Positions 46,028-55,075 of a stretch of DNA of 64,000 nt are shown piece after piece. How positions within the stretch are numbered: position 1 is the stretch's first letter; each line of letters starts with the position of its first letter. Position numbers and translations under genes: made by a program. Source of the stretch: Ardenticatenaceae bacterium (GTDB lineage Bacteria > Chloroflexota > Anaerolineae > Promineifilales > Promineifilaceae); assembly GCA_020634495.1 (NCBI GenBank), contig JACKBR010000002.1, positions 124,001 through 188,000 on the forward strand. Reading direction: 5' to 3'. Below the pieces are notes generated by a model that saw only the letters and a list, made by a program, of their open reading frames with translations, was not told the DNA's origin and made no database searches.

Positions 46028-47289
46028 ATGCCCTTTTTCTCCCGCGAAATGGAACTGGCGCTGCTGGATGATTTGTACCAGCGTGCTGGAGTTCAATTTC
46101 TCATTCTGTACGGCCGTCGTCGCATTGGCAAAACAGCGCTCATCACCCAGCAGGGCGGGGGTGTTGATGCCCCTTATCTGTACTGGATGGCTTCCCAAAC
46201 GTCAGCGATCAATCAACTGCGCAACTTTTCCCAGGCGCTATTTCAATTTCTGAACTCGGAAACGGCCGTAACGCCTACCTTTAGCTATCCATCCTGGGGT
46301 GCCGCCTTCGCCGAAGTTGCCCGGCTGGCCGCCAATCAGCGGATTGTGATCGTGTTGGATGCATTCACCTATGTCATGCAGGCGGATTCTGAGGTGCCCA
46401 GCCTGATCCAAAAGGCATGGGACCATCACCTCAAAGAGAGCCAGGCTTTTCTTATTCTCATGGGATCGCTGGCGGGCATCATTCAGCGGGCCGCGCTGGA
46501 TTACCAATCGCCGCTTTACGGTCGAGCCACGGCGCGGCTGAAGCTACAACCGCTTTTTTTTGGGGGCACTGGCCGATATGCTGCCCAAATACAGTAGCGA
46601 ACAGCGGGTGGCTATTTATACCATCACTGGTGGCGTCCCGGCCTAAATTGAACTATTCGATGACAGCCTCAATATCTTACAAAACTTACAGCTGCGCATC
46701 GTCACCCCGGCCAATGTGATGCTGTCCGACGCCGTTTTCCTGCTGCACGAGCAGCTGGACAATTACGTTGCCGTGCTGGAAGCCATTGCTGCCGGATTTC
46801 ATCACCTGACAGAGATCGCCACGATGTCGGGCATTGACCGCTCCAACATCACCAAATATTGAGCCGTGCTGCGGGAATTGGGTTATGTGGAACGATTGGT
46901 ACCGGCAACGGCACGACGACCAGAAAAAAGTCACCAAGGCCGAAATAGGCGAACTATCGTTGTTACCTGAACATACTGGCAGCTTTTGGCCCAAACAGGC
47001 TCAGTTGGATGTGTTGGCCATCAACTGGCGTACGAAGGATATTTTGCTGGGCGAATGTAAGTGGAGCCAAAAGCCAGTTGACAGAGAAGCTATTCAAACC
47101 CTGATAGAAAAAACAGAAAAAGTTTTACCAGGACAGGTGGCTTGGCAAGTCCATTATGCATTCTTTGCCCGCAGCGGCTTCACACTGGCGGCACAGGCAT
47201 TGGCCCATGAGCACCAGGCACACTTGGTGACGCTGGCTCAGATGGAGTCCGAGATGCAACATTGGCCAAAAACACAAGAAAGCAAATAG
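46028..47289 (+). pseudogene. Broken archaeal-type ATPase (DUF234) pseudogene
   Basis: The first 180 codons encode an intact AAA start: FLILYGRRRIGKTALITQQ (P-loop) and RIVIVLDAFTYVMQ (Walker B). The frame then shifts at about 46560. In the next frame QRVAIYTITGGVPA runs into a stop where the family has Tyr, and NITKY into another stop. A third frame resumes with FWPKQAQLDVLAIN and ILLGECKW, the DUF234 nuclease-like C-terminus, but about 70 residues between these parts are missing. Two stops, frameshifts and a deletion make it clearly dead. Confidence 0.85.
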
Positions 47290-47400
47290 CCATAGCGAAT
47301 TGCTAGCGACGAAAGATTGCCTCGTCGAGTGAGCAACTTATTTTCCCTTCGCTAATAGCTCGCGTTTTACTTGACATAATTCGATATTTTTGCTATTTTA

Positions 47401-47433
47401 TAGATACCGATAAGTTAGACTTATTAGTATCTA
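47401..47433. promoter_or_regulatory. 33-bp imperfect palindrome upstream of the integrase
   Basis: Arms TAGATACCGATAAGT and ACTTATTAGTATCTA (13 of 15 positions complementary) flank a 3-bp centre. It ends 18 bp before the ATG at 47452. It may be the recombination site or an operator of the integrase. Confidence 0.7.
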
Positions 47434-47451
47434 TAACACTTGGAGCAAAAT

Positions 47452-48609
47452 ATGCCATCTAAAAACAAAATTCAACCTGTGATTTCAGAAACGCTGTTGG
47501 ATGAAAATAAAAACATGGCGCTAGTGCGCGCTGGCCAGGTAGCAAATCTGGCAGCAGCCAATTATCTATTTGCTGATTATCTTCAGCGGCGTGCCGAGAA
47601 GACCATTCGCACCCAACACGCAGCCTTGCAATTGTGGGTTCAATATTTAAGCGAGTTGGGTGCAGCCTCGCAGTTATTAGCCGGTGCCGAAACCTGGGCA
47701 AGCGCTTATTTTTCAAAAAAGGAAAAGCAGGCAATAGCAGAAAGAGGCAAAAAGCAGGCAAACCCTCTTCCTATTATTTATGGAGCCTATTTTTGTCAAC
47801 GTGAGCCGGCGGCCTGGATTGGTGTTACCTGGGGATTGGCGGAAGGGTTTGTGCACTGGCTGCTACAGCAAGGATATAGTGTGGCCAGCGTTAATAATCG
47901 TCTCTCAGCCATCAAAGTATATGTCCGGTTAGCAGCGAAAGCTGGCGCAATCTCCCCTACTGAACACGCCTTGATTCAAGAGGTACGTGGTTATAGTGCC
48001 ACCGAAGGCAACCGTATCGATAAAGCCCGTCCGGCAGCTCGCGTTGGCTATAAAAAAGAAGAAGCTATTGTTCTAGAGGCCAAACAAGCAAGGCGCTTTA
48101 AAAGTGAACATCCCCCTACCCCACAGGGCATTCGGGATCGCTTGCTCGTCTGCCTCTTGCTAGATTTAGGTCTGCGTGCCAGCGAAGTAGCTGCGCTTAA
48201 GGTAGAAGATTTTACGGAAATTGGAATTGTGACTGTTTATCGGCAAAAGACAGATACGGTAGACAGGATGCAATTATCTGCTGATATCGAAGCAGCTCTA
48301 GAGGATTATGCGAAATTTATGCGGAAAAGCGGCACCTTACTGCGCGGGAGTAGAAAAAATAACAAGTTGACGAATCAGGTTATGTCTGTCCGAGCTATTG
48401 GGGCAAGGATTAAAACCTTGGGTCGGGATATTTTGGGCATTTGGGAGCTGAGCCCACACGATTTGCGCCATACCTGGGCAACGCGGGCAGCAAAAGATAG
48501 TAATCCTTTTGTTTTGCGGGATGCCGGTGGCTGGACCAATATGCAGACGCCAAGTCGGTATGTCGAAAAAGCCAGGATTGTTAATGAGGGGATAAAGTTG
48601 GATTATTAA
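47452..48609 (+). CDS. Tyrosine recombinase (integrase/Xer-like)
   Basis: I use ATG 47452 (385 aa) with GGAG 6 nt upstream, not the TTG at 47440. The N-terminal half is helical and carries the core-binding SAM-like part (SVASVNNRLSAIKVYVRLAA). The catalytic residues are all present: Arg in GLRASEVAALK, Lys in YRQKTDTVDR, HDLRHTWATR (HxxR), Trp in GGWTN and the nucleophile Tyr in SRYVEKAR. The 20-residue N-terminal extension is unusual. No matching excisionase or attachment pair is in view. A palindrome lies just upstream. It is an orphan recombinase beside pseudogenes, so it probably marks a former island. Confidence 0.9.
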   Translation: MPSKNKIQPVISETLLDENKNMALVRAGQVANLAAANYLFADYLQRRAEKTIRTQHAALQLWVQYLSELGAASQLLAGAETWASAYFSKKEKQAIAERGKKQANPLPIIYGAYFCQREPAAWIGVTWGLAEGFVHWLLQQGYSVASVNNRLSAIKVYVRLAAKAGAISPTEHALIQEVRGYSATEGNRIDKARPAARVGYKKEEAIVLEAKQARRFKSEHPPTPQGIRDRLLVCLLLDLGLRASEVAALKVEDFTEIGIVTVYRQKTDTVDRMQLSADIEAALEDYAKFMRKSGTLLRGSRKNNKLTNQVMSVRAIGARIKTLGRDILGIWELSPHDLRHTWATRAAKDSNPFVLRDAGGWTNMQTPSRYVEKARIVNEGIKLDY

Positions 48610-48687
48610 GTAAAGTGAGCGGAAAGTTAGCTTGCATCATACTTGATTATCATAGGTTATTTCCTCAATGTAAAACACCTCTCTCAT

Positions 48688-48719
48688 GTAGTTACTGCCG
48701 CTTCGACAGCAGCAGCTAC
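48688..48719. terminator. Stem-loop between convergent integrase and cas6
   Basis: GTAGTTACTGC (48688-48698) pairs with GCAGCAGCTAC (48709-48719), 10 of 11 positions counting one G-T wobble, around a 10-nt loop. No T-run follows, so it may be a weak or factor-dependent terminator, or another structure. Confidence 0.45.
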
Positions 48720-48751
48720 GAGCGTGGAGTTCCCCTGTAGACCGTTTCTAT

Positions 48752-49513
48752 TTACCTCGAATCAGCTTGAAAGTGAACGGCACCCATTCCCATTGTGGTT
48801 TTATGCCCAATGCCGCTGAACGCCGCAATTTTGGCCAACGCCTGTAAAATGCGCCGCTGTTCATCGTTGCCATGATAAACAGCAAAAGTGGCTGTTCCTA
48901 CAAAGCCTGTAAATGATTCATGGTAGGTGATGGCAATAGTTGCAGTTTCGATTTGGTGCTCACTCACATAAATATTTTGAGCACACCAATCCAGCCACGA
49001 ATCTGCCATCCTCAAACGCAGGGGTATGGGCGCATAATGCTGCCAAATGGTGAGGGGCCTATAGAATATGTTTCGTGGCAATGGAAGTGTCAGATGGGTT
49101 TTACCTTGTTTAAACGCTGTTGGCGATAAAAATTGTAATCGAACTTCGCCAACTGGTGCCGATTCAGACATTTCCTGAAAATTCGGGCCAGAAGCTATTT
49201 CAACCTGAGTAACTTTAAACTTTTGAAGTCCCAGTTTAAGCGTCTGTTGACTGTTTTCCACCTTGCGCCAGGCGGAATACATGATTGAAGCCGCCTCATC
49301 GGTTAATAGTGCATACCGTATCCCCGCCAGGTAACCGTCGTTTGTATAATAAGTTAGGGTTGAAAATGGCTTGGGAGATTCGTGCGTATGCAGCCAGGTG
49401 GCCGTAGACGGATTGTCTTGTTTAAGAACCTCAAACAGAAGGCCGTAATGGCCACGGGCAAACACCTGCTGTCCATCTAGGGGGGGATCGAAACCAACAG
49501 CTACATAATCCAT
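48752..49513 (-). CDS. cas6: Cas6 crRNA-processing endoribonuclease
   Basis: This protein has 253 aa from ATG 49513; a TTG at 49531 would add 6 residues. The N-terminal ferredoxin-like fold starts with DYVAVGFDPPLDG and contains FSTLTYYTNDG. The C-terminal glycine-rich loop SGIGHKTTMGMGAV is typical of Cas6 RAMP folds and binds the repeat hairpin. No clear catalytic His is certain, since TWLHTH and GIGHKT both offer candidates. Cas6 cuts the pre-crRNA and leaves an 8-nt tag. It is the last gene of the minus-strand train and starts 7 bp after the half-SAVED gene ends. Confidence 0.85.
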   Translation of the reverse strand: MDYVAVGFDPPLDGQQVFARGHYGLLFEVLKQDNPSTATWLHTHESPKPFSTLTYYTNDGYLAGIRYALLTDEAASIMYSAWRKVENSQQTLKLGLQKFKVTQVEIASGPNFQEMSESAPVGEVRLQFLSPTAFKQGKTHLTLPLPRNIFYRPLTIWQHYAPIPLRLRMADSWLDWCAQNIYVSEHQIETATIAITYHESFTGFVGTATFAVYHGNDEQRRILQALAKIAAFSGIGHKTTMGMGAVHFQADSR

Positions 49514-49520
49514 ATGTTTG

Positions 49521-50057
49521 TCATGATCCAATAAGGGGCATCCAATATTCGTAAATTTGCTGAATATCGATCCTCGGTTTTTGGTAAACTTTTACGGGTA
49601 TCCAGTTGTCAAAAAGTGCCCCAATGATGACACCAGCCGCAACGGGGCCATTGAGAAAAAGATGAAGTTCCGTGTAACCTTTTAGCTGAAATAGCCGCTT
49701 CTTTTCTTGAAGCGTATCCACCAATCGCTGCAAATCGTTTGCATCTTCTATGCCCGCCATCTCTAGTTCTTCAATCGGCATTTCCCATTGCTTCATTTTT
49801 AAAAACCATTCCACTTGCGGCTTGATCGAAGGTGTATTGGGCGTTAGCGCTAAGGCAAAAGCGACAGGTTTTTCAGATTGAATCCCTTCGTTACTGATAA
49901 TGTACTGCTGCAAGTTGACGTTTGGCCGGCTCTCTCTAGCCTGGCGATAAAACTTCCGGTTTTGCTGCCATAAGCGGTAAGCGGCATAGATGGCAGCAAT
50001 AAATGTGCCGATGCCCAGCAGGTTGTCAAGGCGACTAATCAAATCCCATGTGTTCAT
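49521..50057 (-). CDS. Membrane-anchored half-SAVED domain protein
   Basis: I start at ATG 50057 (178 aa) with GAGA upstream; the longer ORF only adds sequence overlapping the previous gene. One transmembrane segment spans about residues 10-29 (LDNLLGIGTFIAAIYAAYRL). Residues about 65-165 look like one lobe of a SAVED/CARF-like sensor domain, ending in LHLFLNGPVAAGVIIG and VKVYQK, as in the C-terminal core of SAVED proteins. A full SAVED domain is about twice as long, so only one lobe is present. It is 10 bp after the EAD7-SAVED gene, whose core HLFLAAPVALGFLLG is alike. SAVED domains bind cyclic oligonucleotides; a membrane effector triggered by Cas10 product is inferred. Confidence 0.7.
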   Translation of the reverse strand: MNTWDLISRLDNLLGIGTFIAAIYAAYRLWQQNRKFYRQARESRPNVNLQQYIISNEGIQSEKPVAFALALTPNTPSIKPQVEWFLKMKQWEMPIEELEMAGIEDANDLQRLVDTLQEKKRLFQLKGYTELHLFLNGPVAAGVIIGALFDNWIPVKVYQKPRIDIQQIYEYWMPLIGS

Positions 50058-50067
50058 TAATTCTCTT

Positions 50068-50895
50068 TCACCCCCGTAATTGACGTGATATGGTAGCAAC
50101 GCGCACGTAATAGGAACGGCCGTCCGCGTCACGGTGAAGGTGGTACAGGTAATCGCCCTGGTAAACGGTGCCCCAAGTGCAGCCCAGCAAAAAGCCCAGC
50201 GCAACTGGCGCGGCCAAAAAGAGGTGCAGTCGCGCTTTGGGGAATTCCAGCCGTACCGTTTGCATCGTTTGGAAGAAGAGTTGGCCGATGGCTTCCCAGT
50301 CGCTTTCTACGCTCAAAAATTCCGTTTTGTTGTAGGCTGGTACATTGGTTAGCAGCACAAAATGGGCGGGGACGTCCTGGTCGTCCAGGTAGGCGGCGGC
50401 GGTGGGCAGCGCAGGCTGGGCCATGCTGACCACCACGGCAATATCATCGCGTGGCGGAACGGCCGTTGGCGCGGCAATGTCTGGCCAGTTGGCGTGGGGG
50501 CGGTGTTTTCGGCCGTAATTCACCAGGCTGGCCAACTGCCCGCGCCGCTGCAAGTAGGTCACCAATTCCTGAACTTTGGTGGCGTACGCGTCTCCAGCCA
50601 GGTTCTCAAAGGCAACGCCTAGTTCAAAGCACACCTCTTGCAGCTCAGCCTGATTGAAGGTGTCCAGAACGGTCTCGCGCAGGGCACGCAGCACGGCCTG
50701 TTCGGCTTTCAGTTCGTCTGGCTTGGCAGTGATCAGGTAGGAAACGGCGTTGGTGGTGGTGTGCAACGGCCGTACCTGGACCTGCTCACCTACCAATACC
50801 AGTTTCTTATCCACATCGACAGGCTGTTGAAAACCACTATCGTGCAACAAATTTATTGCCTGCTGCACAACTTTAATATTTGAATTTAATGTCAT
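50068..50895 (-). CDS. EAD7-SAVED adaptor/effector protein
   Basis: This 275-aa protein starts at ATG 50895 with AGGAA upstream. Residues 1-60 are an unassigned beta-rich segment. Residues about 66-135 match effector-associated domain 7 (FNQAELQEVCFELGVAFENL, then YLQRRGQLASLV), a Death-like helical adaptor that joins sensors to effectors in bacterial conflict systems. Residues about 150-270 are a SAVED-like lobe (IAVVVSMAQPALPTAAAYL; HLFLAAPVALGFLLG). I see no nuclease, protease or hydrolase motif. It probably senses a cyclic nucleotide and recruits a partner with a matching EAD, which is not found in this window. It is coupled to the membrane-anchored half-SAVED gene. Confidence 0.7.
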   Translation of the reverse strand: MTLNSNIKVVQQAINLLHDSGFQQPVDVDKKLVLVGEQVQVRPLHTTTNAVSYLITAKPDELKAEQAVLRALRETVLDTFNQAELQEVCFELGVAFENLAGDAYATKVQELVTYLQRRGQLASLVNYGRKHRPHANWPDIAAPTAVPPRDDIAVVVSMAQPALPTAAAYLDDQDVPAHFVLLTNVPAYNKTEFLSVESDWEAIGQLFFQTMQTVRLEFPKARLHLFLAAPVALGFLLGCTWGTVYQGDYLYHLHRDADGRSYYVRVATISRQLRG

Positions 50896-50913
50896 CACAA
50901 ATTCCTCACGGCT

Positions 50914-52968
50914 CTATCTAGTCAATTGAGGCCATTTTGTTCCTTTATAGCTTTTAGCTTGTTTCTTGATTTCACCAATATTGATAGTAGTCCCTGAAAA
51001 ATCTGCTCTATCTAGAACGGCTTGACGAAAAGTTGCTCCATCTAGTCTACACCCTTTAAACGATGCCCCACTCAAATTTGATCTGTCGAAATTTGTTCCA
51101 GAGCAAGCTTTATTGCTCAATTTTGAAAAATCAGAACCTGAGAGATCCGCATCGCTCAATGTCTTGTTGACCAAGTCTACACCATTCAATGCATCATTTA
51201 CGGAGCGCCAAACACATTGCCAATCTTGATCTTGATCTTGCCAATCTTGATGAAATTTAGTGTGCTCATCAATGATAGTTTGATGAAATTTAGCTAAATT
51301 AAGCCGCGAATTGGTGAAATCTACTCCAGAAAGATCAGCACCTGTAAAATCTGCTTCTTCCAAATCGGCATAGCGCAAATCGGCTTTATTTAGCCTAGCC
51401 TTCCTAAAGATAGCCCCTTTTAGAATAGCTGATTTGCTTTGGTCAACATCATCAAATGATTTTGGTTCCGAAGTTTTATCAAAAAAGTTGGCCTCGCTCA
51501 AATCTGTACCACTCAAGTTTGCTTTAGTTAGATTCACCCCTTGCATGTCTAAGCCTCTCAAATCCATGCCTGCAAGATTTGATTCTGACAAATCTGCATC
51601 TATCAGCAAAGCTTTCCAGTAATCTTTCATCGTCATATCGATCTGGCGGTCAATTATATTTCTTATATATGTCTCAGATTGAATGTGTCCATTTACCAGC
51701 TGCCAAATAACAAACCATCTATTTTTGTCTTGATCACCAAAATTTGTGGTGTCATCAATTTGTACCCCGTGCAACTTACACTTGGAAAAATTTGTACGGA
51801 CTAAAGTTGCTCCCTTCAAATTGGCCTTTTGCAGGGTTGAACCTGTCAAATTGGCACCAGTCAAATCACATCCACTTAGATTTGATTCCTGCAAATTAGC
51901 ATTGACTAACCTCACATTTAAAAAAGATGTTTTGATGAACTGCGTTTTTTCCAGAAAAGCGTTGTCAAGATTAGCCTCGTCCAAACGAACATCTGTCCAT
52001 ATCGCGTTATCGGCGTGAATGCTCTTAATTTCTGTATCCCATTCATTGTTTTGAGAGACACGGGCGTGGTTAAGGTAGACCTTAGTAAAATGCGTGTTTG
52101 AGAAATTCACTACTTCTATTAAGGCGTTATTTAGCTGAACGTTTTCAAATGTGGAATTTTCGAAGAATACAGAATTCAGGCATGAATCTGTAAGATTGAC
52201 ATTGTTAAGATTTGCTCTAGATAAATTGGTGTTTTTAAATTGAGAGTTACGCAATTCGACATCTTTTAAGTCTGCATCTTCCATCGAAGCGTTCAACAAA
52301 TCTATTTCTTCCAGTTTTGCACTTTTCAAAATAACTCCTGAAAAATCCACCCCGTCTAGAATTGCTTTTAATTCATTGTTCTCATTGTCGTTCTCCTCAT
52401 ATTGCATAGAGGACAAGAGTTCAAAGCCATGTAATAATTGAACCAATTGGCCCTTACGAACGCCGTCCAAGTCCTTTACAATTTCAGTAAGCCAAGCTCG
52501 GAGCATGTTATAAATTTGTTTTGCATTTCTATTTTCCTCTAACCTTTGCCCTTCAAAATGGTTTAGCACCAAATCAGAAACTCTATCAATAAAGCCAGTT
52601 AATGCTATTTGTCGTCTTTCCTCATTTGCAATCTGTTGCTTAACATTTTTGTCTCTTTTATCTAAATGAAATATCACAAGTGCCACTACTGCTGGCAAAA
52701 TGATAACTTCTAAAATATCCCATACTGTTTTTGGTGGCTGATAAAAACCAACCTCACTTGTTGAAGAATTTTCAATTAATATTTCTTTAAAGCCCCAATC
52801 AAAGAACTGAAGCAACAAAAACACAATCAAGGTCAGTACCAAGACCGCAATTATCCAGCTTTTTCCTTGGAGAATTACAGCTTGCCGTATATTTTTTGCC
52901 CACTCCAATAAGTTTTCATGTTGCTGGATAAACCAACTTTTGCTTTTCAATATGTATTTACGAATCAT
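50914..52968 (-). CDS. Two-membrane-segment pentapeptide-repeat protein in the CRISPR operon
   Basis: I use ATG 52968 (684 aa); a TTG at 52998 is possible. Two membrane segments lie at about residues 37-56 (SWIIAVLVLTLIVFLLLQFF) and 78-102 (VWDILEVIILPAVVALVIF). A charged helical part follows, then several hundred residues of A(D/N)LxX pentapeptide repeats (ADLKDVELRNSQFKNTNLSR, ANLQESNLSGCDLTGANLTG) forming a right-handed beta-helix. The gene is more AT-rich than its cas neighbours and has no ACGGCCGT copy, hinting at later insertion. It lies 70 bp after the TIGR03986 gene and 18 bp before EAD7-SAVED. It may be a membrane effector (pore or anchor). Pentapeptide-membrane proteins also occur in other contexts. 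Confidence 0.75.
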   Translation of the reverse strand: MIRKYILKSKSWFIQQHENLLEWAKNIRQAVILQGKSWIIAVLVLTLIVFLLLQFFDWGFKEILIENSSTSEVGFYQPPKTVWDILEVIILPAVVALVIFHLDKRDKNVKQQIANEERRQIALTGFIDRVSDLVLNHFEGQRLEENRNAKQIYNMLRAWLTEIVKDLDGVRKGQLVQLLHGFELLSSMQYEENDNENNELKAILDGVDFSGVILKSAKLEEIDLLNASMEDADLKDVELRNSQFKNTNLSRANLNNVNLTDSCLNSVFFENSTFENVQLNNALIEVVNFSNTHFTKVYLNHARVSQNNEWDTEIKSIHADNAIWTDVRLDEANLDNAFLEKTQFIKTSFLNVRLVNANLQESNLSGCDLTGANLTGSTLQKANLKGATLVRTNFSKCKLHGVQIDDTTNFGDQDKNRWFVIWQLVNGHIQSETYIRNIIDRQIDMTMKDYWKALLIDADLSESNLAGMDLRGLDMQGVNLTKANLSGTDLSEANFFDKTSEPKSFDDVDQSKSAILKGAIFRKARLNKADLRYADLEEADFTGADLSGVDFTNSRLNLAKFHQTIIDEHTKFHQDWQDQDQDWQCVWRSVNDALNGVDLVNKTLSDADLSGSDFSKLSNKACSGTNFDRSNLSGASFKGCRLDGATFRQAVLDRADFSGTTINIGEIKKQAKSYKGTKWPQLTR

Positions 52969-53038
52969 GTCTAAAGCCTGGAACCATAACTTGGACAATC
53001 AATGCTACACTTTACTGACTGCCCATAAATTATACAGT

Positions 53039-55075
53039 CTATTTACCTATTTCAAGCGGATCAGGAAGGACTGGACGCTCCTTGTATTCATTGAGTCTGC
53101 GGGGGCCATACTCAATTTCCATGTAGCGGGTCGCCTCCGTCCAGGCGGGATCGTCTTCGTGCCAGGTAAGCATCGCCAGCAACATGCGAATGCGCTCCAT
53201 TTGGGTGAAGCGGGGAGGCCGTTCATCCGATGACACTTTCGCCAAAATGTATTGCTCAAAATCAGCAATGTACGTTTGGGGATTAGCCATTTCCTCAGCT
53301 GCCTGCCACTGTTCACCAGTAAACAGGGTTTGGTACCGCTTGGGCCGCTTGGTTAATGTTAGGGTTGGCTTGATGTGAACGCCCCCCATGCCTAACGGCT
53401 TGCCCATACCAATCTTGTGGCAGTAGGTTTTGTTGTCATCAGCAGGCAGCGCCAAAGCCCACCAGAGTAGCCCCAGTTCTTCCGGCTTCAAGTTCTCAAA
53501 GTGGATCCGACTGGAGAAAGTAACATCTGGTTTCAATGGCACCATGCGCGTTAGCTGGGATTCGTTTTTAATCTTCCCATCCTTATCTTTTTCCAAATCC
53601 CGCGCCTTAAAATCCGGGTTTTTGCCCCGATGCCAATAATGCTTGACACCCCGAATTTGAGTGGTTGAACGGGAAGAGCCATAATGCGCCAACTGCTCAT
53701 TCCGATCCGGGTCGTGACCTTCGTCTTTATCCTGCACCAGGTAATGCTGGAAGGTGCTGGGCTTGGGTGAGGCCAAAATTTTAGGTATCATTTCTTCCAT
53801 CCAAACCCCATCCTTTCCGGCGCTCACGAAGTGAGCATCGCCAAAAAAGACACGCCCCGCCCGGCTACCAGCTGGGCCGTCCACTTCTTCAACCCAACCA
53901 AAAATGGCATCAGCCAAATCTGGCGCTTGCCGTCCTTTGTGGTTGTTGGGCACAAAATCATAAGGTGTTGCCGCTCGATTCTCGCCGTCAATCAGGGCCG
54001 GAATACGAAAGTTGGGGCTGTGACCAAAGGCTAACACTTTGCCGTCCCGCACGATATAAAAAACTGGCTTTAAGTGGCCTAAGCACCCCTTGTCGCTGCT
54101 CCAGTCAGACAGTTCCTCCCGCTGGAAGGGCGTTAGGCTATCCAAGTAATCTCTAATAACGTGGTCTGGAATGGCAACGGCCGTTTGTTTGCTGTTCGGC
54201 AGCAGCATGAGCACCTGTCTGGCGCGCGGCGACTTGGTGCTGCCCCGGTCTGCTTCCAGCATGTTTCCCGCACAAACCAGATTCCCTTTGATGCGGTACG
54301 CGTCTCTGTCACCCATAGCATTGATCTGTACATATGTGCCGCGCTTGCCCCGTTTTGTTTCTGGCTCAAAGCTAACGGCATGAATCTGGGGTCGGTAATC
54401 TTCATGGTTAAAGTCAAGATAGTCAGGCAAACCAAACTTTTGAATCTGGCTATCTTTTATTTTGATGTACTGCTCACCAGTGGGCCAGCGGCGAGCGGGC
54501 ATGATATACCATTTATCCTCTTTCTCGTCGTGGAGCAGGTAACCGGCATTAACGTTTTTGGCAAAACGGCCGATTAATTGATCATACGGCTCGCGCAGCG
54601 GGTCAAATTTAGAGGCTGCCACGGCCCGAATGAACATTTTGGGTTTGTCGGCCACCCAGCGGATACGGCCGTATCCAAGCACCTCCACCATCTGACGGAT
54701 CATCCCGCGAAGGGAACTGCCCGGAATTACGGGCCGCAACCGACCTTCTACTTCCTTGTCGCCAGTAGCAAAAAAAGGGGCACGTTCTTTTTTCTCAGCC
54801 ACGGTCAACTCATCTGGCTTTTTCAATCCCTGTGCCGCAAACACCACCTCGTTCATCATGCCCCGGATGTAGGTAGGTGCTTTGGTTTCAATCTGGCAAT
54901 CAATCCAGCCGGTTAACGTTCCCTCCTTATAAACATTGTGTTTGGGAATATCCTCATAATCAACATGCACGATTTCTTCTGCAAGCGGTATAAAGTTGTA
55001 AGGTGCGCGTGCCGTGTAACGATTGCCATCACGGTCACGCCGTGGACGCGTTGGATTTGTGTGTTTAGGAGCCAT
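53039..55075 (-). CDS. Type III-D RAMP Cas7 with insertion (TIGR03986 family)
   Basis: I choose ATG 55075 (678 aa) with GGAGG 8 nt upstream. It matches the TIGR03986 family, a signature of III-D: AEEIVHVDYEDIPKHNVY, then GTLTGWIDCQIETKAPTYI, then RLRPVIPGSSLRGMIRQMVE. A large middle part (about 180-480) carries an insertion relative to ordinary Cas7. It is a backbone subunit of the effector, equal to the Cas7-insertion subunit of III-D complexes, and probably binds the target-RNA or crRNA end. The start overlaps csx19 by 11 bp. A C-terminal helical segment (EEMANPQTYIADFEQYILAK) follows. Confidence 0.88.
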   Translation of the reverse strand: MAPKHTNPTRPRRDRDGNRYTARAPYNFIPLAEEIVHVDYEDIPKHNVYKEGTLTGWIDCQIETKAPTYIRGMMNEVVFAAQGLKKPDELTVAEKKERAPFFATGDKEVEGRLRPVIPGSSLRGMIRQMVEVLGYGRIRWVADKPKMFIRAVAASKFDPLREPYDQLIGRFAKNVNAGYLLHDEKEDKWYIMPARRWPTGEQYIKIKDSQIQKFGLPDYLDFNHEDYRPQIHAVSFEPETKRGKRGTYVQINAMGDRDAYRIKGNLVCAGNMLEADRGSTKSPRARQVLMLLPNSKQTAVAIPDHVIRDYLDSLTPFQREELSDWSSDKGCLGHLKPVFYIVRDGKVLAFGHSPNFRIPALIDGENRAATPYDFVPNNHKGRQAPDLADAIFGWVEEVDGPAGSRAGRVFFGDAHFVSAGKDGVWMEEMIPKILASPKPSTFQHYLVQDKDEGHDPDRNEQLAHYGSSRSTTQIRGVKHYWHRGKNPDFKARDLEKDKDGKIKNESQLTRMVPLKPDVTFSSRIHFENLKPEELGLLWWALALPADDNKTYCHKIGMGKPLGMGGVHIKPTLTLTKRPKRYQTLFTGEQWQAAEEMANPQTYIADFEQYILAKVSSDERPPRFTQMERIRMLLAMLTWHEDDPAWTEATRYMEIEYGPRRLNEYKERPVLPDPLEIGK

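Noticed and set aside
46028..46597. Intact small AAA ATPase
   Set aside because: The frame ends at a frameshift and the rest of the DUF234-type protein can be followed in other frames, so it is a pseudogene.
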